From a virus, in IMG/VR virus record IMGVR_UViG_3300047497_000036, positions 1 to 33,735 of that record: a DNA stretch of 33,735 nt; one strand, 5' to 3'. Every line of letters starts with the position of its first letter. Positions within the stretch are counted from its first letter, which is position 1. Below the pieces are notes generated by a model. That model ran no database searches and was not told where the DNA came from. It saw nothing but the letters and a program-made list of their open reading frames with translations. Shown here one piece after another: positions 13,999 through 22,267 of the stretch. The position numbers were made by a program, and so were the translations under genes.

Positions 13999-15876
13999 AT
14001 GGCCAATCTCCCCGAAGCGTCGGTCCAGATCGACGAGACCGCGGGCGCACTCGCCGGCGGTATCGACTACCTCGTCGTGATGTCGCCGGTGTCGCAGAAC
14101 GCCGACATGACCCCGAGGATCTTCGCCTCGACGAAGTCGATCCTCGCGCTGCACAACTATTCGCAGGGCGCCGACTACGCGGCGCTGCACTTCGCCGAGA
14201 CCCGCAAGCCCGTGATCTTCGTCGGCATGCCGATCGAGGTGCCGGGCGTGCTCGGAAGCTTCGACAATTCAGGCATGGCGGGCACGAGCCTCGTTACCGT
14301 GTCGGGCTCGCCGCTCGACGAGGTCGACGGCTCGGTCACGTTCCTGAACTCGGGCACCGTCGGCACCGACCAGCTCCTGCTCTCGCTCTCGTGCGATGGC
14401 GGCACCTCGACGCAGACGGTTCGCCTCGGCGCCGGCACGGTCGTGCAGGGCGACGTGTTCCTGTTCCGCTCCACGGCGCCGCTCTGGAACGCGGCCGACC
14501 TCACGACCGTGCGCAACGCGCTCGCGAACAACGAGAACCTCGCGCGCTCGTGGCTCGTGTGCGGCGACGTCGACCCGACGCTCGCCGGGAACGTCGTCAC
14601 CGAGATCAGCAACTACGAGACGGCGAATCAGCGCTTCGAGTATGCCCGCACCTCGGCGAAGGACACCGTTTTCAGCGGGCGCGCGTCGCGCGTCACGAAG
14701 ACCGCGCAGCTCGCCGGCGACAGCGTGACCTTTGCGGCCTCGGGCCACACGATCACCCGCTCGGCGGGCTCGTTCATCACGGACGGGTTCGCGGTCGGCG
14801 ACGTCGTCACGGTCGCAGGCACGACCTCGAACAACGGCACGCTTGGCGCGCTGACCGGCCTCTCGGCGACCGTCATGACGTTCGCTTCAGGCGTCGTGAA
14901 CGAAGGGCCGCTCTCGTCGGGCGTCACGATCACCGGCTCGGCTGGCTACGTCTTCGACGGCACCGCGCATACGATCACGCGCTCTTCGGGCTCCTTCAAG
15001 AACGACGGCTTCGCGGTCGGCGACTCGGTGCTCCTCGCCGGCACGTCGTCGAACAATGGGACCTTTGGCCCGATCGCGGCGCTGACTGACACCGTCATGA
15101 CGTTTGGCTCGGGGCTCACAAACGAGACCGTAGCTTCGGGGATCGTGTCGATGACGAAGAGCCTCACCATGGCGACTTTCGTCGCCGCGAGCGTCGCGGC
15201 CTTCGCGAGCATCCAAGGCGAGAGCGAGAAGCGGATCGACATCTCCCTCGGCCGCGGCCGGAAGGAGTCGCAGATCACCTCGTGGGAACTTCGGCGCCCG
15301 GCCGCATGGGCCGCGAGCCTGAGGGAGTACCAGCACGATCTCCATATCCCGTGCTGGCGCAAGGCCGACGGCCCCTGCCTCGACTGGAGCCTCACGGACG
15401 CGAACGGGAACACGGTCGAGTTCGATCAGCGCACCGACGGGGGCGCGCTCGAGGGGCTCTTCACATGCTTCCGTACGTGGGCGAACGGGCCGTCGGGGGC
15501 GTTCATCGCGCTTTCGCTGACTCGCGACCTCGACGGCGCTTTCCTCTCGCGAACGCAGAACCTCGCGGTTGCTGACCTCGCGTGCACGGTCGTGCAGATC
15601 GAGACCGAGAACGCGATCGGGCAAGTGCTGCAGCTCAACGACAACGGCACCGGAACAGACGCGTCGCTCTCTCTCATCGAAGAGCGCGTGAACACGGCAC
15701 TACAGGACAACCTTTTGAAGGATGTCCTGAAGGAGGGGCCGCGCGCCTCGAATGCCGTTTGGACGGCGAGCCGCACCGACGTGCTCAGCACTCCGGGGTC
15801 GACGTTGACCGGAAGTCTCGCGCTCAATCTGAACGGCACGATCGAGAAGATCGCCACCGTCTGCAAGGTCTCGTAA
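13999..15876 (+). CDS. Contractile tail sheath protein (DUF2586 type) with inserted repeats
   Basis: A 625-aa protein. Residues 1-235 (start MANLPEASVQIDETAG) and about 385-625 form the sheath core. The C-terminus shows ESEKRIDISLGRGRKES, SPITSWELRRP-like sequence and GQVLQLNDNGTGTDASLSLIEERVN, which fit DUF2586 sheath-like proteins. Residues about 245-375 are an insertion with two copies of a 74-aa unit (separate entry), probably surface-exposed. Contraction of the sheath drives the tube through the host envelope. The tail tube follows 12 bases later. Confidence 0.8.
   Translation: MANLPEASVQIDETAGALAGGIDYLVVMSPVSQNADMTPRIFASTKSILALHNYSQGADYAALHFAETRKPVIFVGMPIEVPGVLGSFDNSGMAGTSLVTVSGSPLDEVDGSVTFLNSGTVGTDQLLLSLSCDGGTSTQTVRLGAGTVVQGDVFLFRSTAPLWNAADLTTVRNALANNENLARSWLVCGDVDPTLAGNVVTEISNYETANQRFEYARTSAKDTVFSGRASRVTKTAQLAGDSVTFAASGHTITRSAGSFITDGFAVGDVVTVAGTTSNNGTLGALTGLSATVMTFASGVVNEGPLSSGVTITGSAGYVFDGTAHTITRSSGSFKNDGFAVGDSVLLAGTSSNNGTFGPIAALTDTVMTFGSGLTNETVASGIVSMTKSLTMATFVAASVAAFASIQGESEKRIDISLGRGRKESQITSWELRRPAAWAASLREYQHDLHIPCWRKADGPCLDWSLTDANGNTVEFDQRTDGGALEGLFTCFRTWANGPSGAFIALSLTRDLDGAFLSRTQNLAVADLACTVVQIETENAIGQVLQLNDNGTGTDASLSLIEERVNTALQDNLLKDVLKEGPRASNAVWTASRTDVLSTPGSTLTGSLALNLNGTIEKIATVCKVS
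14746..15122 (+). repeat. Two tandem 74-aa (222-bp) repeats inside the sheath gene
   Basis: Unit 1 (from 14746) and unit 2 (from 14968) share HTITRS-GSF--DGFAVGD, AGT-SNNGT and TVMTF-SG--NE at protein level, with a 222-bp period. DNA identity is clear but imperfect, so the duplication is not recent. Confidence 0.8.
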
Positions 15877-15888
15877 GGAGAGCCGCAA

Positions 15889-16386
15889 ATGCCGAATCTC
15901 GAGTTTCCGACCCTGAACGGGGTCGCGCCCTCGTGGGCTGACATCCAAACGACCTTCGTGATCGGCGGCGGGCCGCTGATCTTCATGACCGACATTGCGG
16001 CTCTCAAGTGGAGCCGCAAGGTCGACGTGGGAAAGCAGCGCGGCGCGAGCGGCGGGCGAATCCTGAAGCAGACCACGGGGCAGGTCGACTACGATGCGTC
16101 GGCGACGCTGTACCGCTCGGGAAAGCGCGCGCTGATCAAAGGACTCATGACGCAGGGGATCCCCCGCGGGCGACAGCTCGCGATCTCCGGCGTCGGGTTC
16201 GACGTGCTGATTCAGCACACGCCCCCGGGGGAGATCGAGATCTACCAGGTCAAACTCAAGGGCTGCCGCTTTCTCGGCGACGCCGACGACATGAAGGAAG
16301 GAGCCGACCCCGACAAGATCGAGGTCACGCTCAACCCGATCGAGATCGTCGACATCATCAACGGCATTGAAGTCGCGATGCTCTGA
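15889..16386 (+). CDS. Tail tube protein
   Basis: A 165-aa protein after a strong TAAGGAGAG Shine-Dalgarno. Its size and its place just after the sheath are those of the contractile tail tube. Visible patterns are WADIQTTFVIGG, DIAALKWSRKVDVGKQRG, YDASATLYRSGKRALIKGL and a C-terminal DPDKIEVTLNPIEIVDIING, the strand-rich layout of tube proteins that form stacked hexamers. A structured 117-base gap follows before the chaperone gene. Confidence 0.75.
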   Translation: MPNLEFPTLNGVAPSWADIQTTFVIGGGPLIFMTDIAALKWSRKVDVGKQRGASGGRILKQTTGQVDYDASATLYRSGKRALIKGLMTQGIPRGRQLAISGVGFDVLIQHTPPGEIEIYQVKLKGCRFLGDADDMKEGADPDKIEVTLNPIEIVDIINGIEVAML

Positions 16387-16388
16387 TC

Positions 16389-16482
16389 CTCCGAGGGCGT
16401 CTTCGGACGCCCGGAGCACTCAGCCCACGAGGGGGGTTACTACCCCTGAAGGACGGGTCTCCCGAACCCCTCGGGGGCTGAG
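16389..16482 (+). promoter_or_regulatory. Two hairpins in the leader of the tail assembly chaperone
   Basis: Hairpin 1 (16389-16416) pairs CTCC and GGGCGTC with GACGCCC and GGAG around a perfect TTCG tetraloop. Hairpin 2 pairs CTCAGCCC (16419-16426) with GGGCTGAG (16475-16482) and continues with GAGGGG/CCCCTC inside. No T-run follows either, so they are more likely mRNA processing or expression-level elements than terminators. AAAGGA and the ATG follow hairpin 2. Confidence 0.55.
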
Positions 16483-16503
16483 CTTCTCCAAAGGACGGAT
16501 CCC

Positions 16504-16935
16504 ATGGCAACGCTCGAAGACATCGAGAAGCGCCGAGCCGACCGGCTCGCCGCGAAGAACAAGGCACGCGCGGAGCAGGAACTCGCGGATCTCGAGGCGA
16601 TCGACAAGCTCGAGGCCGCGGGCGACGAAGTGCTCCGCACGATGACGGCGAACGACTTCAAGCCGGGCGTGCCTTATCGGATCGCATTCCGCTCGCCTTC
16701 GCCCGAGGTGTATAAGCGCTACGCCGATCAGGTCGGCAACGCTTTGCAGAAGGGCGACGCCGGCGCGCGAAAGAAGGCGCAAGAGCTCCTCGCGCAGTCG
16801 TGCATCGCGTACCCCGAGAAGGGCTCGGACGCGTACAAGGCACTGCTCGCGGGCTTCCCGGGCGTGCTCCTCTCCATGGCCATCGAAGTGGCGAAGGTCG
16901 CCGAGCTCGAGGCCGAAGAAGAGGGAAAAGGCTAA
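16504..16935 (+). CDS. Tail assembly chaperone, short form (gpG-like)
   Basis: A 143-aa protein just upstream of the tape measure gene. It begins with a charged coiled-coil (LEDIEKRRADRLAAKNKARAEQ), then FKPGVPYRIAFRSPSPEVYKRY and helical segments, ending EEEGKG. By position and by the slippery heptamer near its end it is the 0-frame product of a lambda G/GT-type chaperone pair, which binds the tape measure protein during tail assembly. It should be far more abundant than the frameshifted form and absent from the finished virion. Confidence 0.75.
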   Translation: MATLEDIEKRRADRLAAKNKARAEQELADLEAIDKLEAAGDEVLRTMTANDFKPGVPYRIAFRSPSPEVYKRYADQVGNALQKGDAGARKKAQELLAQSCIAYPEKGSDAYKALLAGFPGVLLSMAIEVAKVAELEAEEEGKG

Positions 16936-17096
16936 AAGCCCGCGTCGAGCGCGCGCAGGCACACCCCGGCGTCTTCGGGGATTGTCTGGCCGCATGGGCG
17001 CGGGGCGACGAAGGGCTTGATCGCGATGCCGCGATCGCCGTCGTCGCAGAAACACTCTGGCTCGTTCGGCAGTTCCTACGCTCTCAGGCGAAGTGA
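16504..17096 (+). CDS. Tail assembly chaperone, -1 frameshift extended form (gpGT-like)
   Basis: The heptamer G GGA AAA (16923-16929) lies in the correct phase, two codons before the TAA of the short form. Slipping back one base at AAA gives AGG CTA AAA and a further 55 codons to the TGA at 17094, making a 197-aa fusion. The added domain (ARVERAQAHPGVFGDCLAAW then a helical VVAETLWLVRQFLRS end) has no start codon or Shine-Dalgarno of its own, and its codon use is coding-like. The overlap with the tape measure start follows the usual arrangement. Confidence 0.75.
16923..16929 (+). other. Programmed -1 ribosomal slippery heptamer GGGAAAA
   Basis: It matches X XXY YYZ in the chaperone reading frame (GAG GGA AAA GGC TAA) and is close to the lambda GGGAAAG site. 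It is directly followed by the short-form stop. Confidence 0.75.
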
Positions 17097-18970
17097 TGGC
17101 AGAGAACGAAGCCAGTTTTACGATCGACCTTCCCGTTACGGGGAAGGAGCGGATCGACGCGGCCTCTCTCTCGGTGGACGCGCTCGCGGCGAAGCTCGAC
17201 TCCGTGTCGAAGGCTTCGAAGGCCGCGAGTGACGCCGTCCGGGTGGCTGATGCTGCCTATCGTGCGGCCGAGGCGACTGCCGACAAGGCTGCAAAGGCGG
17301 TCGAGAAGGTCACGCTCGCCGTCGAGGCGCAACGGGCGGCGCTCGCGAAGGCGGGCGAAACCGGCGACTCGAAGGCGATCGACGCGGCGGCCGAGAAGCT
17401 GCGCGCGCTCGTCGAGAGGCAGAGCGAGGCGCATGCCGCGGCCGAGAAGGCGAACGCGGCGCTTGCCTCCGAAACGGCGAAGCTCGACGCGCTGAAGAAC
17501 GCCGCGGGCAAGGCCGAAGAGGCCGAGAAGCAGCTGACGAAGGCGCTCGCCGACAAGAAAGAGAAGGCCGAGAAGCTGCAAGCGGGACTCGACGCGCTCG
17601 GCGGTCCGGTCGCCGACATGGCAACGAAGGCGTCGAGCCTGAAGGACAGATTCACGGCCCTTTCGGGCGCCGTCGAGGCGAACCCGTACGCGGCTGCGGC
17701 GGTCGCCGCGCTCGCCCTCTCCGCGGCGATCGTCGCGGTAGGTGTCGCGGTCGCGTCGACGCTCGCGAAGATCACCGAGTTCGGGGTTCGCCTCGCCGAC
17801 ACCCGTCGAAGCGCCGACCTGCTCGCCGCGGGATGGCTGCGGTTCGCGAAGGACGCGAGCGGCGCCTCGGCGCTGAACGACAAGATCAACTTTCTTACTT
17901 CTCGCCTCCCCCTTGCGCGCGAGCAGATCGCAGGGATGGCGCAGAACCTCGCGCTCGCGGGGCTCCGCGGGAAGGCGCTCGAAGACACGCTCCAGCGCCA
18001 GGCGATCTACGCCGCGAGGATCAAGTTCGGCCCCGACTTCGAAAAGCAGATGTTGAGCCTCGACGAGCAGTCGAAGGTTTTCCAGTACAACCTTTCGCGC
18101 GTCTTCGGCGGGCTGAACATCGAACCTCTCTTGAAGGGGCTCCAGAAGCTGATCGCCCTCTTCGACGAGAACACCGAGTCGGGCAGGGCGATCAAGGTCG
18201 TCTTCGAGTCGCTGTTTCAACCCCTCGTCGATTGGGCCGCGAAGTCGACGACGAGCGTGGAGCGCTTCTTCCTGAAGTTCGAGATCTTCGTGCTGAAGGC
18301 GCTGATCGCGATCAAGCCCTGGGGCTCGACGCTGAAGACGATCGCCGAGATCCTCGTGATCACGGCTGCGATCATTATCGGCGTCTTCGTCGTCGCGATG
18401 GCGGCGCTGATCGGCTCGGCGCTCTTCTTCATTACCCTTCCCGCGCTCGTCATCGCCGGGCTCGTCGCGATCGGCTTCGCCGTCGTCAAGGCCGCGAAGT
18501 GGATCGGCTCGATCGACTTCGTCGGGATCGGCAAGTCGATGATCGACGGGCTCGTGAACGGGATCAAGAGCAGGGCATCGGCCGTGTTCGACACGTTGAA
18601 AGACGTCGCGACCGGCGCCGTCAAAGCGGCCGAAAAGGTGCTTGGGATCGCGTCGCCGGCAAAGCGGCTGATCACGACCGGCGAGCAGACGGGCGAAGGG
18701 ATGGCGATCGGCCTCGAGCGCTCGGGCGACCGAGTACAAGGCGCGATGGAGTCGATCGTTTCGCCCCCACCCGCGGCCTCGGGCGCGAAGCCCGGGGGAG
18801 GCAGCGGCGGGGCTGCGGGAGCGAAGCCCGGCGCGAACCTCTCGAACGTGGTCTTCAACTTCCACGGCGTGAAGGACGCCGAGGACGCTGAAGGGAAGTT
18901 CCGCGAGACCCTGACGCGCATCCTAGAGGGGGACGCGGCGCAGCTCGGCGCGGCGGTGCCGAATGCCTAA
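17096..18970 (+). CDS. Tail tape measure protein
   Basis: A 624-aa protein (a GTG one codon earlier overlaps the frameshift product's stop). Residues about 20-165 are a long Ala/Lys/Glu coiled coil. Hydrophobic segments occur at about 195-225 (AAVAALALSAAIVAVGVAVA) and 415-465 (ITAAIIIGVFVVAMAALIG and more), as common in tape measures that cross the host membrane. The C-terminal KVLGIASPAKRLITTGEQTGEGM motif is characteristic of the family. A Gly/Pro-rich linker precedes the last 35 residues. It sets tail length, scaffolds the tube and enters the host; the length suggests a tail of about 90-100 nm by the usual rule. Confidence 0.85.
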   Translation: MAENEASFTIDLPVTGKERIDAASLSVDALAAKLDSVSKASKAASDAVRVADAAYRAAEATADKAAKAVEKVTLAVEAQRAALAKAGETGDSKAIDAAAEKLRALVERQSEAHAAAEKANAALASETAKLDALKNAAGKAEEAEKQLTKALADKKEKAEKLQAGLDALGGPVADMATKASSLKDRFTALSGAVEANPYAAAAVAALALSAAIVAVGVAVASTLAKITEFGVRLADTRRSADLLAAGWLRFAKDASGASALNDKINFLTSRLPLAREQIAGMAQNLALAGLRGKALEDTLQRQAIYAARIKFGPDFEKQMLSLDEQSKVFQYNLSRVFGGLNIEPLLKGLQKLIALFDENTESGRAIKVVFESLFQPLVDWAAKSTTSVERFFLKFEIFVLKALIAIKPWGSTLKTIAEILVITAAIIIGVFVVAMAALIGSALFFITLPALVIAGLVAIGFAVVKAAKWIGSIDFVGIGKSMIDGLVNGIKSRASAVFDTLKDVATGAVKAAEKVLGIASPAKRLITTGEQTGEGMAIGLERSGDRVQGAMESIVSPPPAASGAKPGGGSGGAAGAKPGANLSNVVFNFHGVKDAEDAEGKFRETLTRILEGDAAQLGAAVPNA

Positions 18971-19535
18971 TATCATCGACAACGAAGAGCTTTACCTTTC
19001 GATCGTGCTCGGGGGAAAGAACTCGCCTGGCAGGGTCACGCTCTCGGGCCACGATCGCGTTGCGAAGTGGGACGTGCAGACGGGCCCCTTCATGCTCGGC
19101 GGGCGAACGATCCTTACGGGGATCCCGCCGATCGAGTTCTCCGCGTCCTTCTACCTCGTGAAAGATCCCGCGCAGGGCTTGAACGACTTCGACTTGTGGG
19201 ACGACTTCCAGAAGCTGATCGACTCGACGATCGCCGGGGTGACCTCGAGCTCGCTCGTCGGCGGTCCGGGGAAGCAACCGAAGGCGCTCGATATCTATCA
19301 TCCCGACCTCGCGCGCAACTACATCACGAGTGTCTGCAAGGCCAGCGTCGGAGGGTTCGTGTACGACGACAAGGGCGGGGCGACGGTCGTCGTCAAGTTC
19401 CAGGAATACCGCCCCATGCGTCGCATCGGGGGCGCAACCCTCGGCTCGAACAAGGACGCGAACGACCCGAATGCCGACCTGAAGAAGCAGGGCGCCGACC
19501 TGACCGCACAATATCAGAAAACCCCCTGGGGCTGA
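18963..19535 (+). CDS. Tail/baseplate protein of unknown exact role
   Basis: A 190-aa protein whose ATG overlaps the tape measure stop by eight bases. It is rich in strands (LYLSIVLGGKNSPGRVTLSGH, AKWDVQTGPFMLGGRTIL, SASFYLVKDP) with a C-terminal KFQEYRPMRRIGGAT and a soluble, charged tail. Between tape measure and hub genes, Mu-like phages carry gpN-type or LysM/DNA-circularisation-type tail proteins. The sequence does not let me choose, but a tube-to-hub adaptor is the likeliest role. Confidence 0.5.
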   Translation: MPNIIDNEELYLSIVLGGKNSPGRVTLSGHDRVAKWDVQTGPFMLGGRTILTGIPPIEFSASFYLVKDPAQGLNDFDLWDDFQKLIDSTIAGVTSSSLVGGPGKQPKALDIYHPDLARNYITSVCKASVGGFVYDDKGGATVVVKFQEYRPMRRIGGATLGSNKDANDPNADLKKQGADLTAQYQKTPWG

Positions 19536-19536
19536 C

Positions 19537-20682
19537 GTGCTTCCGATCACGCTGAACGGCAATCAGGTACTCGACGCCAGGCTCACGATCCCCGCGTGGG
19601 GCGTGTCATGGCACGACGTCACGATCGCCGGCGAGGTGACGCTCTCCGGCGCCGTGTCGCTCGCGGTGCGCGACCTGACGATCAAAGGGACGGTGCTCTC
19701 GGGCGGCCCCGCGCACGGGCGTTCATTCTACCGTCTCGCGGCGGGGGCGGGCGGGTGGGGCAAGGCGCTGAAGAAGCGCGCCTATTCGAACGACGCCGGG
19801 GTGAAGCTCGTTTCGGTGCTTTCCGACGCGGCGAGCGAGGCGGGCGAGACCCTCGACACGACCACGATCGATCTGAAGGCGACCGTCGGCGTGTTCTGGG
19901 TTCGCCCCGCCGGCCCCGCGTGCGACACGCTCGCCGCGCTCGCCCCCGGTGCCTGGTACGTCGGCGAGGACGGCCAGACGCGCCTCGGCGCCCGCGCCCC
20001 GTCGATCTTGCCCTCGACTGTCACCCGCACGTCGCAAGTCGACCTCGCTCGAGGCACCCTCACGCTCGCCAGCGACTCGATCGCGGCGATCCTCCCCGGG
20101 CTCTCCGTGGACGGCCTTACGGCCGTCGACGTCGAGCACACGATCGACGAGCAAGGCACGATCCGCTCGAAGGTCTGGGGGAAGCAGGGTTCGGGCACCT
20201 CGCGGCGACTCGCGGCGCTTCAGGCAATCGTCGACCGGCTCGACCCCGATCGCCTCTTCCGCGGGATCTACGAATACCGCATCGTCAGCCAGCAGGGCGA
20301 GCGCCTCAACCTGCAGGCGGTGCGCGTGAGCCTCGGACTGCCCGACATCCAAAGGGTGAAGGTGCGTCCCGGGCTTCCTGGGTGCAAAGCGACGTATCCC
20401 GCGACGGGTATGTGCGTGCTCGTCGGGTTCGTGAACGCCGACCAGAGCGCGCCCGTCGTCCTCGCGTTCCAGGACGCCGAGAGCGGCTCTTTCCTCCCGA
20501 CGACGCTGCTACTCGCCGGCGGGGGCGCGGCGGTCGGGCGGGTCGGCGACCCGGTGCGGATCACGGCCGCGGAGATCAACGCCGCGGGGCTAGTAGCGAA
20601 CCTGTCGACCGGCGCCGTCACTGCCACGGGCGACGCCGTCGGGGCGATCGACGGCGGTTCTTCGAAGGTGTTCAGTGGGTAA
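19537..20682 (+). CDS. Baseplate hub protein with C-terminal spike/OB-like region
   Basis: A 381-aa protein starting at GTG. The first about 270 residues look like a hub (strand-rich start, TTTIDLKATVGVFWVRPAG, DTLAALAPGAWYVGEDGQT, DPDRLFRGIYEYRIVSQQGERLNLQAV). From about 275 the sequence changes to an OB-like PGCKATYPATGMCVLVGFVNADQ segment and Gly/Ala/Thr repeats (LVANLSTGAVTATGDAVGAIDGG), as in gp45/gpV-type spikes. Hub and spike are normally two genes in Mu (gp44 and gp45), so this may be a fused or compact version. It precedes gp25- and J-like genes. Confidence 0.6.
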   Translation: MLPITLNGNQVLDARLTIPAWGVSWHDVTIAGEVTLSGAVSLAVRDLTIKGTVLSGGPAHGRSFYRLAAGAGGWGKALKKRAYSNDAGVKLVSVLSDAASEAGETLDTTTIDLKATVGVFWVRPAGPACDTLAALAPGAWYVGEDGQTRLGARAPSILPSTVTRTSQVDLARGTLTLASDSIAAILPGLSVDGLTAVDVEHTIDEQGTIRSKVWGKQGSGTSRRLAALQAIVDRLDPDRLFRGIYEYRIVSQQGERLNLQAVRVSLGLPDIQRVKVRPGLPGCKATYPATGMCVLVGFVNADQSAPVVLAFQDAESGSFLPTTLLLAGGGAAVGRVGDPVRITAAEINAAGLVANLSTGAVTATGDAVGAIDGGSSKVFSG

Positions 20683-21088
20683 CGTCAACTTCGGCACCGA
20701 TACGAGCTGCACGACCGGCCTCGTGACAGGGCGTCTCTCGAGCGGCCTCCGACTGGTCGGCGAGGCGATGTTCCGCCGGCTCACGACCTCCCGAGGGCTG
20801 CTGAAGGGCGGCGAGGACGAGCAGAACTACGGGCTCGATCTTGCCGACGCGGTCGGCAAGATCACGAACGCCAGTCAACAGGCCGCGGTTCAACAGCAGG
20901 TCGAGCAAGAGGTTCTCAAGGACGAGCGGATCGACACGGCGACGTGCACGATCACGAGCACGGTCTCGGGCCCCTCGACGTCGTGGCAAGTCACGATCGA
21001 AGCGCAAACCGGACAAGGGCCCTTCTCGCTCGTGCTCGGGGTCTCGGGCGTGACGGTGGATCTCCTCGGTCTGAACACGGGGCAATAA
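20675..21088 (+). CDS. Baseplate wedge protein, gp25/gpW-like (Mu gp46 position)
   Basis: A 137-aa protein starting at GTG inside the end of the hub gene. The core GLRLVGEAMFRRLTTSRGLLKGG (split by length) and NYGLDLADAVGK fit the conserved centre of gp25-like wedge proteins, which join hub and arms. A Gln-rich helix (QQAAVQQQVEQEVLKDERI) and strands with TSWQVTIEAQTGQGPF follow. Size and order before baseplate J agree with Mu gp46. Confidence 0.7.
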   Translation: MGNVNFGTDTSCTTGLVTGRLSSGLRLVGEAMFRRLTTSRGLLKGGEDEQNYGLDLADAVGKITNASQQAAVQQQVEQEVLKDERIDTATCTITSTVSGPSTSWQVTIEAQTGQGPFSLVLGVSGVTVDLLGLNTGQ

Positions 21089-22267
21089 ATGGCCGACTCC
21101 CTCGCATCGCTACTCCTTCAACAGACGCAGGCCGCGATCTACTCGGCCGCGCTCTCGATCGCGACGACGCTCGGCCTGCCCGTGTCATCGTGGCTTCCTG
21201 GCGACCCGACGCGCTCGCTGCTCTACGTGGAGTCGACGTTTCTCGAGCAACTCGAGCAGATCGTCGTCGGGTTCATTCAATCAGGCTTCCTTGACTACGC
21301 GTCGATCCCGAATGCCGATGGGAGTACGAACCCGTGGCTCGCGATCCTCGCGAAGCAGATGTTCAACGTCGACGTTCCCGGCGCGACGTATGCCGAGACG
21401 AGCGTCACCCTCACGAACTCGGGCGGCGGGCTCTTCGATCTCGGCCCCGGTGACGTGACGCTAAAGAACTCGACGACGGGGGCGACGTACCACTCGACCT
21501 CGGGCGGGGTCTTGAACCCCGGCGGCACGCTGACGATCGACGTCGTCGCCGACGTCGCCGGCGCGGCCGGATCGGCTGCGGCAACCGAGATCGACACCGT
21601 CGTGACGGGGCTGCTCGGGGTGACCTGCTCGAACCCCGCCGCGGCGGTCGGGATCGATGAGCAGTCGCCGCAAACGACCGTCGCGCAGTGCCGCGCGAAG
21701 CTCGGCTCGCTCTCACCGAACGGCCCCGCATCGGCCTACTCCTACGTCGCCTTGAACCCGGCCCTGACCGGAACGGCGAACGTCACCCGCGCGAGGGTCT
21801 ACTCCGACTCCGACACGGGCGACGTCACGATCTACGTCGCCGGCCCCTCGGGCGCCGTCGCCGGCGGGGACGTCACCGCGGTCCAGAACGCGATCGAGAA
21901 GTGGGCCGCGCCCCTCTGCATCACCCCGACTGTCGTCTCGGCCTCTGCGGTGACCGTCGCCGTCACCTACACGATCTGGCTTTACCAGAGCGTGAACGCT
22001 GACTCGACGACCATCCAGAACGCCATACAGACCGCCCTCGAGCAGGCCTTCGCCGAGCGCCCGATCGGCGGGGACATCATCCCCCCAGCGACGACCGGCG
22101 CTCTGTACGCGAGCCTGATCCAAGACGTGATCGGCGACGTCTACCCCGGGCAAACCTTCCGCGTGGCGGTGTCTCTGCCTTCGGGTGACGTCGCCCTCGG
22201 CAATGGCGACGTGCCCGAGCTCGGCGTCGTGACCGGTACTGTCAACCTGATCCCCGACCCGCTCTGA
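21089..22267 (+). CDS. Baseplate J-like wedge protein
   Basis: A 392-aa protein with the baseplate_J layout. The N-terminal helices contain DPTRSLLYVESTFLEQLEQ and ASIPNADGSTNPWLAILAKQ. A beta domain follows (VTLTNSGGGLFDLGPGDVTL). The conserved centre has GIDEQSPQTTVAQCRAKLGS and ARVYSDSDTGDVTIYVAGPSG. The C-terminal wedge fold ends with DVIGDVYPGQTFRVAVSLPSGD. It forms the baseplate periphery that triggers contraction. Its stop overlaps the next start (TGATG). Confidence 0.85.
   Translation: MADSLASLLLQQTQAAIYSAALSIATTLGLPVSSWLPGDPTRSLLYVESTFLEQLEQIVVGFIQSGFLDYASIPNADGSTNPWLAILAKQMFNVDVPGATYAETSVTLTNSGGGLFDLGPGDVTLKNSTTGATYHSTSGGVLNPGGTLTIDVVADVAGAAGSAAATEIDTVVTGLLGVTCSNPAAAVGIDEQSPQTTVAQCRAKLGSLSPNGPASAYSYVALNPALTGTANVTRARVYSDSDTGDVTIYVAGPSGAVAGGDVTAVQNAIEKWAAPLCITPTVVSASAVTVAVTYTIWLYQSVNADSTTIQNAIQTALEQAFAERPIGGDIIPPATTGALYASLIQDVIGDVYPGQTFRVAVSLPSGDVALGNGDVPELGVVTGTVNLIPDPL

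Noticed and set aside
17084-18865. A 593-codon open frame on the minus strand across the tape measure gene
   Set aside because: Low-complexity Arg/Glu composition, antisense to a convincing tape measure gene; a typical shadow of high GC.
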